In this document: positions 12,010 through 22,247 of the stretch, in pieces
Numbering within the stretch: position 1 is the first letter of the stretch
Layout: each line of letters starts with the position of its first letter
Assembly: GCA_018902385.1 (NCBI GenBank)
Contig: JABSSW010000042.1
Span: forward strand, 310,001 to 374,000
DNA length: 64,000 nt
Reading direction: 5' to 3'
From: Physcia stellaris
Taxonomy: Eukaryota > Ascomycota > Lecanoromycetes > Caliciales > Physciaceae
Notes under the pieces: generated by a model
What the model saw: only the letters and a program-made list of their open reading frames with translations
Databases searched by the model: none
Told to the model about the DNA's origin: nothing
Made by a program: the position numbers and the translations under genes

Positions 12010-13280
12010 TCACACCACGGTAGTATCCGCCATCATCCGCACCGGAAAAGAATAGCCCCACACCTCAAAAGAATAGCCACACACCTCAAGAATGCCTCTC
12101 TCTCTTAGGTCCATGCTCCTTTCCCTCCCCCATCTCCCCCTCTTCACTCTCGGTACCTCTCTTCCTTCCTTCCATTCTTCGCTCGTACTGTTCCTGTCTT
12201 TTTGGTTCGCCAAATTGGTCATTTGCGCGTGATGCTCTGCATGCTCTTCCATCTTGCTCCGCCGGACAGTTTCACCCGGAGCGTCGTGTCCATGATAACA
12301 ATCTGAGCCGTGGCCGCAGGGGCGGCCTTCGCGCCAGTCGCGACAGGTACCGTTTACGTGCGGTTTTGAGCACATACAGTGCGTTTGGGAGGGAAATTTT
12401 GGCTAGTAGTGAGGATGATAAGTGAATGAGGGCCGAGGGAGCGTGAGAAGGGTTGGGTGACAGGTACCTTGTGCCAGTAAACGCACACTGAGACGAGACC
12501 GCATTCTGGTGACGAGTCAGTATGGTCTCTCCTTGAGATCGATAGCTTGGAAGCCTTGGCCAGATATGTTTTGGGCTTACCTTCGGGATTTGGACAGCTA
12601 TGACCTATCAAGGAACAAGAACAAACATCTTTCATGTCGATGGTCGGCGTGGGTGCCCCGTAGGAATTGATAGCTGCTGCTGGAAAAGATGGAGGAGACG
12701 AAGATGGTGGTGGTTGTGGTGGAAACCGTTGAACAATGCGCTTCCTAGGATCAAGAGGAACACGTTCTTCCTCCAATAGAGTTTGCCCATGTGCTTCATT
12801 TTTACTTTCCCCGGAGTCGGGGACGACTGCAATTGGGCGCTGGCGCTGCTCATCAGTCGCTTTCCAAACTCGAGATGTCGGGCCACTGGTTGGATGTGCG
12901 AATGAGCGCGTTTGGCTCGGAGGCCTAGTGTATGGAGTGACTTGATCGCTGCCTCGGGAAGGGCTACTCGATGTGGTGATAATGCTCGCATGTCGGTCGT
13001 GCGAGCTCTCACGAGGGGCGACTCCTTTGGAGATGGCTACAGTAGTGGCAGGATCGAAATCAGGGTGGTTGTCTATCTGCACGATCATGTAAGACGATAA
13101 GCATCTCTGAAGCAAATCTGGAAAATTTACCAGAATCACAAGATCCGCAGCCGCCACCTTGAGCGCTGACTTCATAGCATCATGGATGTACTTGTCCTGC
13201 GTCGTGGACAGGTGATCGTAAAGCTTACTGATTCGTACAGTTACCTCAGCAAGCGTAGCATCTTTAGTTGAAAGCGTCAT
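12010..13280 (-). CDS. Cys/His-rich CCCH finger protein, family copy 3
   Basis: Third intact paralogue, on the opposite strand. Exons read from the right: 13280-13131, 13076-12581, 12505-12468 (38 nt) and 12402-12010, giving 358 residues. Donors are GTAAAT, GTAAGC and GTACCT; acceptors CAG, CAG and TAG; the phases close exactly. The start at 13280 is the first ATG before a helical N-terminus (T-K-D-A-T-L-A-E-V...) not seen in copies 1 and 2. The middle is Pro/Ser-rich. The C-terminal block keeps C202-x-C204, G208-H-S-C211, C217, C223, C237-x-C239, then C248-x8-C257-x5-C263-x3-H267. That is the canonical CCCH spacing, so this copy is the best evidence that the family carries a CCCH zinc finger. 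A charged 90-residue tail follows DAPGE. Biological role unknown. Confidence 0.8.
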
Positions 13281-13771
13281 GATGCTTGGAGTGCGGAAGT
13301 GCCTGACTGAAGGGTGATGGATAAGGTACATGTAATGTTGGCTTTTGTGAAATTTACAAAATTCCGTTTGCGTTTGAGAGATTAATTTCCGTTCAAACTC
13401 GGCAAACGGTTTCTTCATTGAATCTCGGGCCGATCAATGATTCTATTAATCCCGATATCCCTCGTTTAGTATGAGAAACCCATAACTGCCATGGTCTGGT
13501 ATGGTTCCATTCTGCCTTCCACGCCTCGCCACTGATACTTTCTCTCTCGTTGTGACAAAAGGCAAACTCGTACTTAGGCACAAAATATGTCATGGGATGC
13601 TCGCTGTCGAGATAGAGGATCTTTTTAAGCTTGACGATATTGGTCGACCTGGGTATGTCGTGTTTAATCATCAAAGAGTCTTTCAATTCAAAATTCAGGC
13701 TCACTTCCCCTATCCTTTCTTTGCAGGCTATCTATTCCTATTCTCCTATCACTTTCAAAATCATCAAGAGA

Positions 13772-13887
13772 TGCAATTGCGGTCGAGTCCATATTAAGGC
13801 CACGTGCCGTGACTGAAGACGAGGCAAGCTTGTTAGCTAGGTAGCCACTTCTAGTATGGACACGATGCTCTGGGAGAAGCAGCCCGC
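13772..13887 (+). pseudogene. Relic of a fourth CCCH-family copy
   Basis: From 13772 the frame reads C-N-C-x4-H-x3-T-C-R-D and hits TGA at 13814, exactly where copy 3 has Trp (CRD-W-REG). The next codons (R-R-G-K) still parallel R-E-G-R. Shifting frame restores Cys at 13831, then G-S, and at 13855-13887 Y-G-H-D-A-x-G-E-x-A-R, matching GHDAPGETAR. Spacing follows copy 3 (five residues between the finger Cys positions) rather than copies 1 and 2. At least one nonsense change, one frame slip and further in-frame stops are present. No upstream exon with the first half was found. Confidence 0.75.
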
Positions 13888-14516
13888 AGTCGAAAGGTAA
13901 TGGGGTATCGAGATCATCACGACCACCACGAGAAGATAAGCGAGTTGCTCGGCCTGAACAAAACTATCCCCTCAGCTCCCTGTATTTCGAGCGAAGGCCA
14001 CATCTCGGCTCCATATTCGCAGTGATAGATATGAGGGCGGTGACCGAGATATCAAGAGAAAGCGCTGCTGCTACTAAGCGGATACGATGACTGAGAATGG
14101 GGCGTGTTCTGTCCACGGCTGAGGGAACTCGGTGATTTGGACCGGGATATGTTCCCCCAGGCCGACTGTTACTTTTGTTGAGTCAACAGGCCACGAAGGG
14201 AAGTATATTATCAGTCCTGGATTGGTGGCTAAGGAAGGTGAAGCTTTTGCTGATTCATATAGAAGACGTCAAGGGGTCTGAGTAGGTGGCGACATTGAAG
14301 TGTCTCGATAGCCCCTCGAAAAGTATGATGACTTCGGCTCACTTGATCATCCATACGAAACTCCCTTACACACGTTGTTATCGTCAAAATCTCCGTTCAA
14401 CCTGCGATGGCATTTTATTACCACTCAGTAACAACACAACATGACTCCCAGATGACATTGTTCTTGTCTTCTGCGATATCTTCCTCGTCGATAGAGAGGG
14501 GTTTGTAAAAGGGGGC
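13888..14516. other. Intergenic, nothing seen
   Basis: No open frame, repeat or motif that I can support. Confidence 0.4.
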
Positions 14517-14999
14517 TCACCTCTCACGATAATAATCGCATGTCTGTATGCAACCCCACCCCAACATCCTGTGCTTCTCTGGTAGCCTCTCATACTCGAA
14601 TGTACATGCCTTCAGCGCTATCTGCCTCCCCTCTGTATAGAGTTGACTGCAGACAAAAATGATTGAGGCAGGCGTCGCTCCGCGATGGCAAAACATCCAG
14701 TCGTCTGACGTGACCTCTTCGAAGAGCATGGCTAAGATGTGTAACCGTAATTCCGTCGGAAGCTGTAGTATTGGGGAGGGTATCGAGGAGTCCGAGGAGA
14801 GAATGGTACGATTGGATGAGGGGTTGGTTGGAGTGGAGACACTGTGGAAGACTGTTGCGCCATTGGGATCGACGAAGGTGGGTGAAGGAGAGGTGAGTCG
14901 ACGGCCGATGAGGCGAGCTTCCCAGTCGGACAGTGGGAGGCGTACTAATGCTGTCATGATGGAAGAGTCGGACGCAGTCAAGTGAGAAGGGAGAGACAT
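14517..14999 (-). CDS. Small F-box-like (LPxELR) protein
   Basis: The open frame of 160 residues starts at ATG 14999. After a Ser/Thr-rich N-terminus it contains L-Q-L-P-T-E-L-R-L-H-I-L (about residues 77-88), the usual opening of fungal F-box-like and 2EXR-type proteins. A segment with V-C-S-Q-L-Y-T-E-G (about 113-121) fits the conserved 'vCrqiy-E' element. The frame ends at a TGA overlapping a possible donor (GTGAGC at 14520). Removing a 50-nt intron to an ATCGCAG acceptor would extend the protein by about 16 residues. Such proteins are typically substrate-recognition adaptors, but no partner domain is present here. Confidence 0.55.
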   Translation of the reverse strand: MSLPSHLTASDSSIMTALVRLPLSDWEARLIGRRLTSPSPTFVDPNGATVFHSVSTPTNPSSNRTILSSDSSIPSPILQLPTELRLHILAMLFEEVTSDDWMFCHRGATPASIIFVCSQLYTEGRQIALKACTFEYERLPEKHRMLGWGCIQTCDYYRER

Positions 15000-15924
15000 G
15001 ACTGCGGAGGGTGAAGAATCGTTTGATTTTTCCTCGACGTTGGCTGAAGGATCGTTTGGGCTGACGGTTTGGTTGCAAGAATGCCAAGAGATGAGTCAGC
15101 CCGCTAGCGGCTGGGAATGAAATAGGAATAGCGGCTTCGGCGCAAGGCGGATTTTTTGAGTAACTCGCTTCTCAAACGACCTGATGTACGGAGTACAACA
15201 TCGTACGGAGTAAACTCTCAGGATTCAAATTGATCTCAACCTTTTGAAGACATTTACGAGCATTTTGATCCAAACGAAGGACCATGTGTCTCACCCCCGA
15301 AAGCCATTGCCGAAATCGAAGCTCCGCGTCTTGGAGATCAGCCTCAAAAAGCCCAGCAAGCAAGGCTGACCAATTGGACTGAGGGTGAACCGACTGTGGC
15401 CGCAATGGAAAAAAAGTCTGCATGCAGCATGCATGGGCCGCTCTATCACTCCTCGCATTCCACTACCCTAAGTGCCAAGAAAGCTGTGGTGCTACCACTG
15501 GCCGAGTCTGGACGCCCCAGCGGCGCAGGCTATGCATTTTATATGTATCTGATCAGGACCATTCACTACCCTGAATTTGCCCAGACATTGATAGTCCAAT
15601 GGTGGTGCAGACTCTTATCGGTCTGAAGCTCCCGTCAAGTAAATCGGTATGGGTGGTGCGCAACAATCTTTGTTGGGTTTACACAATTGGTCGCCTTGTC
15701 ATATCATTCCTAGCTGAGGCCGCGCAGTGAGCTTTGTTTCGGCGGTTTCACAACATGAAATCACCAGCGTAAACAATAAGAAGCCCCCAAACCTGAAGCA
15801 AATCGACGATTGACTCGACCCTTCTTTCATCTAGTAGTTTAGGCACGATCCTTCATTCCCATCTCCATTTATCCTTCATCTTCGCTCTACAAATCCTCAA
15901 ATTACATGTTATTCCTTCGCAGCA
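15000..15924. other. Intergenic; promoter of aspartic protease gene
   Basis: No gene seen. It contains two copies of GTACGGAGTA 17 bp apart (15186-15195 and 15203-15212), a motif seen again elsewhere in the window. The last 200 bp is C/T-rich, as expected upstream of the protease start at 15925. Confidence 0.45.
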
Positions 15925-17819
15925 ATGTCTCGTGCAAACAAGTTCTTCGCCCTTGCTGTAGCTTTTCTGCAATGCTTTGCTTTCGCGGCGGCTAGCCCCA
16001 GAGCTGTGGGCATGGAATTTAACAAAGTCAAGTATCGCAACAGCATTGATCGAAGGGATGACAGTCTTCTCTTGACTCTTAAGAATGAAAATTTTCTCTA
16101 TACCGTGCAGCTGGAAATCGGCACACCACCTCAGCAATTTATACTTCAGATAGACACAGGCAGCAGTGATCTTTTCGTCCCGTCAATTGACGAGGACTAT
16201 TGCCAAGTACAACCGCAGGATTGTTCTTTTACGGGCGCTTGTGCGTACCTTCTTGATCCCTTAGGCACTTGTCTTTTCAATGACTGTAGAGCAAATTGAA
16301 AGCTGATGGTAGGGACATAGATGTTGCAACCCAATCCTCAACATCACAATCGTTAGGAACCCCCTTTTTCACACAATTCGGAGACTCCAGTAAATATAAT
16401 GGCACGTTCTACAAAGACACCTTCAACATCGGCGGTGGAACCCTGGAAAATGTGCAATTTGGCGTTACAACAACGACTGCCGATTTGGTTGAAGATGATG
16501 AAGGTTTCACGGGCATTGGCTTAATCGGGGTGGGATTCGAGTCGAATGAAGCAACCAATATCTACTACAACTACCAATACCCCAATATCATAACTGAGCT
16601 CTATAACAATGGATTGATTGGAGCCAAAGCCTTCAGTCTCTACCTCAACGGACAAGGTAACCCTGTCCTTACAATCAAACACAACCATCGAAATAGCTGA
16701 TAGCCTGCAGATGCTCCGACCGGAAGTATTTTGTTCGGTGGTGTCGATACTTCGTTATACAATGGACCCCTCATTAGTACCCCTATGGTCGCCGAACCTG
16801 GAGAGTCCGATGTCAGTGAATTTGCCGTCGAGTGGACATCCTTCACAGCCACATCCTCTTCCGGAGAAACCGATCTCTTCCCTGGCGAAGTTGGCATCTA
16901 CACACTCCTCGACTCTGGTACCACGTTGTCCTTCATCCCGTCCTCATTGACAGCCTACCTCTACTCTTACCTTGGCGCAAGCTCCGAGAGCGGCGGCCAC
17001 ATCGTACCCTGCAACATCTCCACCGCTGACGCAAACCTGGCCTTCGGCTTTGGGGGGCCAGACGGGCCCAAGATTACCGTCCCCCTCTCCAATTTCATCG
17101 TCCCGCACTCTGAGAATCCGGACCTCCAATACGCGGACAATACTCCGGCTTGCCAGCTCACCTTAAGAGAGACTACTGAGACCTATGTGATCCTCGGGGA
17201 CAATTTCCTGCGTTCGGCGTACGTAGTCTATGACCTTGATTCCAAAGTTATCGCCATAGCAGAGGCCAACCTTGATCCTTCCGGTCCCAGCAACATTGTC
17301 GAGATTAAGCCAGGAGCGAGCGGTATCCCTGTAGTACAGACGATCGCTTCCGAGACTCCGTTGCCGACCACTGCGACTACGAGCCAGACCCCTGCGACTA
17401 CGAGCCAGACCCCTGCGACTACGAGCCAGACCCCTGCGACTACGAGCCAGACCCCTGCGACTACGAGCCAGACCCCTGCGACTACGAGCCCGTCAGAGGC
17501 GATTGAGACTCCACGAGAAACGGTTTCGTCTTTCGTGGGTAATCCAAGTTTGCCGATTTACCCAAGCGGAGGTAGTGTCCCAGCTGTTGGGACGGGGGCG
17601 ACTGGGACGGGGGCGACTGGGATGGGGACGGGGACGGGGACTGGGACTGGGACAGGTACTGGGACAGGGACTGGGACGGGGATACCGCATGTGAATCATA
17701 CAGGGACGACGATCAGCCCCTCTGTTTCGCCATTCTCCGCTGCTTCGGTTGTGCAAAGTAAGGTTCAGCTGGCTATGGTGTTGCTGGGAGTTGGGACCGC
17801 TGTTGTAATCCTGATATAA
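15925..17819 (+). CDS. Secreted aspartic protease, GPI-anchored yapsin/candidapepsin type
   Basis: Exons 15925-16244, 16292-16656 and 16711-17819 give 597 residues. An N-terminal signal peptide (hydrophobic core about residues 8-23) precedes a pro-region. The A1 peptidase fold shows both catalytic motifs: I-D77-T-G-S-S and L-D296-S-G-T-T. The flap region and disulphide cysteines are in the expected order. The region after residue about 440 is a Thr/Ser/Pro stalk of tandem ATTSQTP units (21-bp DNA repeat), then a Gly-Thr repeat. A final hydrophobic stretch is consistent with a GPI-anchor signal. The likely role is cell-surface or secreted proteolysis. The first intron is less certain: the donor GTACCT and acceptor GTAGAG were chosen because they are the only pair that keeps frame, and this joint is shorter than in typical relatives. 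Confidence 0.88.
17370..17490 (+). repeat. 21-bp coding minisatellite in protease stalk
   Basis: ACTACGAGCCAGACCCCTGCG is repeated about five to six times almost perfectly, encoding repeated A-T-T-S-Q-T-P. Near-identity at the DNA level implies recent expansion or conversion. A second in-frame repeat of GGGACN hexamers (Gly-Thr) lies at about 17590-17685. Confidence 0.9.
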
Positions 17820-18702
17820 GGATACGGAAGAGGCAGTCGATGACCTTGATGTGCAAGATCTCCGATCGCTGGATGTTAACGCTGGACCTGCTTTTCTAAT
17901 TACAGTTACATTGCTGTGCTAGGAGAGTTGGATACGGAAAGCTCCTCTGGGGCTACTGCTAGCTGCATATTGAGTGGAGATAAAAAGCTTGATAGCCGTA
18001 CTATTTGGCTCACCCTGGTATGTTGACGTCTTGATGGGAGCTCTCAGTGCCAGAGTAGACACAGAGCGGTACCTTATGCAGTGAATGGGAGACATGATCC
18101 CAAAAGCATCTCCAGGTATAATTTCGCCAAAAGAAATGGCGAATCGTTAAGTCACGCTACTCAAACACTAAACAACCCACCGATGCTAATTGTAGAAATG
18201 CAACAGTCGAAAACTGTAATTTCAGAGTCATGAAACCTTGTTTTTGAGAAGTTGCTGGAGAGACTCGAAGGATTTATTCAAGCATATGGCGCGAGTACAA
18301 TCGAACACCTCGTTGGAGGAAAGCTTTTGTAAGGACACAAGGGCAAAGTCACCCTTGAACAGCTCCCATACTGTTAGCTACATCATCGATCAGGTAATGC
18401 AGGGTATGCACCCGGTATCAGCCTTGCAAAATGAGCATTCGCTTGCTTCCTCACAGAATTCCGATATTGTGACAAGCCTTGCCAAGCTTTCAAAGAGCTA
18501 GAGTAGTGTGCAGCGTATCGTAAACAATCAATAATCTGCTCGAGAGGCTTCTGCTTGTCTTTGACTCATCGTCTGTCGCAATCAGTGCTGGCTAATCTCT
18601 TCTTCCTGAGTGCGCCGCCGTACCTTCTCCGTATTGTAACCAACCACAGCCAGACGTCCCTTCCTATCGTTTCCTCACCCTCCCTCCCTCAACCCTAGAA
18701 GC
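17820..18702. other. Intergenic, nothing definite
   Basis: Short frames only (for example 87 codons at 18238) with no domain or splice support. A C/T-rich tract at 18640-18700 precedes the small ORF at 18703. Confidence 0.4.
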
Positions 18703-18960
18703 ATGGCCAACAGAGGCATCCGCTACGACCCTCTCCGCCTCATAGAAGAAGAAGCCGAGCTTGGGACCTTTGACACCGAACCTACCCAGGCGCATATCCC
18801 GAGCGACATCAGCAGCAATGTTCCGCTGCAGAGAAGACGAAGGCTACAAAATATGTTACTGTGTTCTGTCGCGCTAAATGCTCTGCTGATGATGACGTGT
18901 GCATGGGAATATTTGAGGATACGGAGACTGATGGCGCCGATTGGGGTTGGCGCAGTTTAG
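18703..18960 (+). CDS. Possible small single-pass membrane protein
   Basis: An 85-residue frame with ATG after a C/T-rich leader. The first 45 residues are acidic and hydrophilic. A run of five Arg (about residues 46-50) is followed by one hydrophobic helix (about 53-68) and a short basic tail. The layout recalls the N-terminus of fungal UstYa/DUF3328 proteins, but the HxxHC motifs of that family are not found downstream in any frame. It is either a genuine small membrane protein or the surviving first exon of a lost gene. Confidence 0.35.
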   Translation: MANRGIRYDPLRLIEEEAELGTFDTEPTQAHIPSDISSNVPLQRRRRLQNMLLCSVALNALLMMTCAWEYLRIRRLMAPIGVGAV

Positions 18961-20101
18961 CGGTATCGATCCTTGGGGAAATATGGCAGAGATCTGATCA
19001 ACGACACTGGACCGGTCCCGAACAGTCAGAAGCATGGGGTCCAACAACTCGGAGAAGGGACATTGTGAAAACAGAGCCGGGTGCTTGAACCAATGGCTGG
19101 CTTCGAATCATACTTGGCTACAGATGCTATCACCGAGCTCCAGGGTATGGGTTCCACCTGTCTCGTTCTATACGCTATGTGCTTATGCATTCCAGATATT
19201 ACACTAGACACCCACGCAGTAGATGTGGAATTATCAGTTTTCTGATCCAAGAGTTGGTTGGAAGGATATGTCAGTGGTTCGAAAGAGGCGGAAATCAAAC
19301 GCGGGGGACTGCTGAATCTCACCATAGTACTGCCTACGACATGGCCGGTCTCACACCATCGTCTGAACAAGCTAGCCTGCTTTATTTGGCCATGAAACCT
19401 CTTCCACAATCTGTCAACACCCTTCCAGATCCACCAAACGCGCAGTCTCTCCTAACTTCGAACACTAGGTATAGAAGGACCCGACTAGTTGGCATTGCCC
19501 AATATCGTTCTCACGACGAAAAAGTTTAAGTCCTGGGGAGTCTGAGGGTCTGGAGTTGTTGCGAGATCATGTCTTTACCGTCGAGCCTTTGCTATCATCC
19601 ATTTCATGATGCGATTGGCAGGGCTGTCTCTCCAACACAATGCCAAGAACGATACACTACTGATCTAGCTCATCATGGTTTAGCAGAATAATACCGAGCT
19701 CTCACCGCGCATAAGGTAGCTCGCAATTGGCTTGGCTGGAAGCAATCAAGGCACTAGGCAGCCAAGATGACCGTAGCCCTAAATACACATCTTCGCCGGA
19801 ACATGCTATCTGTCTGAGTCCATGCTTTTCTCATCCTACTATTACTATGTAGTAAAGGCGACAAAGCAATGAGGGGTCAAAATGAAGCCAGCCGTGCGGG
19901 CAATGGAGACGGCGTGCGGAGTCTAGTCCACATTCTGCTTGGTGTCATTGGGATCTGACATACATGTCGGTCATGTGGGTCAACCTCGAATGGTTTGTAT
20001 ATCACTTTAAACGACAGTGGTGTTCTCACAGCTGTGGCTTCTTTCCTCTCCACAAAGCTGTGTCAGCTTGACCCGTCCAACAGTTGCCTTTACTCGCTAC
20101 C
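18961..20101. other. Intergenic, nothing definite
   Basis: Frames on both strands are short, overlapping and without domain signatures. The last 150 bp is C/T-rich, upstream of the permease start. Confidence 0.4.
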
Positions 20102-22247
20102 ATGCCGCATCACACAGGTCACTCCGACGATGACGCCCAGCTCGCCGCCCTCGGCCACAAAGCCGAGCTCAATCGCAACTTTTCCCCTCTCTCTATGCTT
20201 GGTCTTGCCTTCGCCATTCTGAATTCCTGGACGGCTCTCTCCGCCTCTCTTTCCCTCGCCTTGCCTTCGGGCGGGCCAACGTCCGTGATATGGGGCCTCG
20301 TTACCGCCGGGATCTGTAACTTATGTCTTGCTGCATCTCTCGCCGAATTCCTCTCCGCCTATCCAACCGCTGGCGGCCAGTATCATTGGGTCGCGGTCAT
20401 TAGCTGGAAACCGTGGGTGCCAATCTTGAGTTGGATCACAGGATGGATCAACGTCAGTGGATGGATTGCCTTAGTGGCGAGTGCGGGGCTGTTGGGCAGT
20501 CAATTAATTGTGGGCTGTATCTCGTTCTATAATGCGAGTTACGAGCCGCAGAGGTGGTAAGTGATTTCTACCACTGTCACGTGTTCCATTCAGTATCCAC
20601 GGTTCACCGACTTTGGGCGAGGAATGTCTGCGCTTTCTGCTGCTACAGTCCTACCCCGAGCTATACCCTTTTCTTTCCCGTTCTTTCTCTCGTCTACTGG
20701 CGTGATGTCAATCGATATGCAGGCATCAATTCCTCATCTACATCGCCTACAACATCGTCGCGTTCTGCGTTAACGCCTTCATGAATCACATCCTCCACTA
20801 TGTCACCAAGACCGCTTTCATCTGGTCTATTACCGGCTTCGTCGTTATCTCCATAACAGTCCTCTCTTGCGCCTCGCCCAATTATTCATCTGGAGACTTT
20901 GCATTTAGAACATTCATCAATGAAACCGGCTGGCCTGACGGCATTGCTTGGCTTCTTGGGCTCTTGCAAGCTGGCCTAGGATTGACGGGCTTCGATGCTG
21001 TCGCGCACATGATCGAAGAGATCCCTAATGCATCCGTTGAAGGACCAAAGATTATGATTGCTTGTGTGGGTATTGGTGTGTTTACAGGTTTCATCTTCTT
21101 GATGGTGCTGCTATTCGTGGCGGGCGATCCGGACAAGGTAATTGAGAGCTCTGCTGGGCCGCTGCTGCAGATATTTTTCGATGCCACTGGAAGTCACGGA
21201 GGAAGTATATGCCTACTGATGTGGGTGGCTTTTCCTATTTTGCTCTTCGGAGATAGATGATTGACCCAGCAGGTTAGATTCCCACTGATTTGTCTACTCT
21301 TCGCTGGCATCAGCATTATGACTACTAGCAGCCGCATGACTTATGCCTTCGCTCGGTAAGCATATCTATGCTATGAAAGCCACGGCTTCCTTGCTTTCAC
21401 GGCAACTTACAAGATTCCTTCTTTCCAGTGACGGAGGCCTACCCGCATCTCGGTTCTTCGCCAAGGTCCATCCGTCTCTTGAGCTCCCGGTGAATGCACT
21501 CTATCTAACCACCGCTCTCGTCGTTATCTTCGGCTGTATCTTTCTCGGTTCATCGAGCGCTTTCAACGCTATCATCTCCGCGTCTGTTGTTGCGTTAGGT
21601 GTAAGCTACGCGATACCTCCGGCAATTAATTGTTTGAGGGGACGGAAGATGTTGCCTGCCAGGGCGTTCGTGTTGCCTGGGTTGCTGGGTTGGGCCGCTA
21701 ATCTGGTGCGTTAATTCTTCGTTTACACCGCCAACTTGTGTTTATTCTGACACCTTGAGTGAAGATTGGCATCGCATACGTCATTGTGACGACGGTGCTT
21801 TTCCTTTTCCCACCGGAATTACCTACTACGGGAAGCAACATGAGTAAGCAAATCTGATTCCTTTCCTTTTCTTCTCTGCACTCTATACCCATTCAACCAT
21901 GCATTCAAATTCCCCTTCCTCCAGTCATCTGTCCCTTAAACTTTAGCTCGCCGATCTCAATAAAACTTGTCCACCCTAATGCGCTATTCTTGGCTCAGCT
22001 TAAACATTTCCTCAGTACTCAGCCAAATTCTCTTTTCTTCTTTCACGTCAAGCTCACCCCTACTCACTCACATCCTACAGATTACTGCGTCGTCGTCTTC
22101 TTCATAATCCTAATGATCTCTATCGTGCAATGGTTCGTCGATGGCCGGAAGAACTACAAAGGCCCTCAGGTCGAGCTTGTCGGCGAAGGAATACTAGGTG
22201 ATCCCACTTCAAGGAACGGGTACGCTGACGGGGAAAAGAATGGCTGA
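20102..22247 (+). CDS. APC-family amino acid/choline/GABA-type permease
   Basis: Six exons (20102-20556, 20723-21224, 21273-21355, 21429-21705, 21765-21843 and 22081-22247) give 520 residues, the usual size for fungal APC permeases related to Hnm1 and Uga4. Hydrophobic segments run from residue about 33 to 490, consistent with 11-12 membrane helices. Family hallmarks include N-R-N-F-S-P-L-S-M-L-G-L-A-F near the N-terminus, A-G-G-Q-Y-H-W, the G-F-D-A-V-A-H-M-x-E-E-I-P loop, and T-S-S-R-M-T-Y-A-F-A-R-D-G-G-L-P. Intron 2 has a non-consensus GTGGCT donor, chosen for frame and family fit. The last intron is long (237 nt) for this window. It probably imports a nitrogenous nutrient at the plasma membrane; the substrate cannot be read from sequence. 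Confidence 0.88.

Noticed and set aside
18703-19500. UstYa/DUF3328-type cluster oxidase
   Set aside because: Only a TM-type N-terminus resembles it; the HxxHC motifs are absent from all frames downstream.
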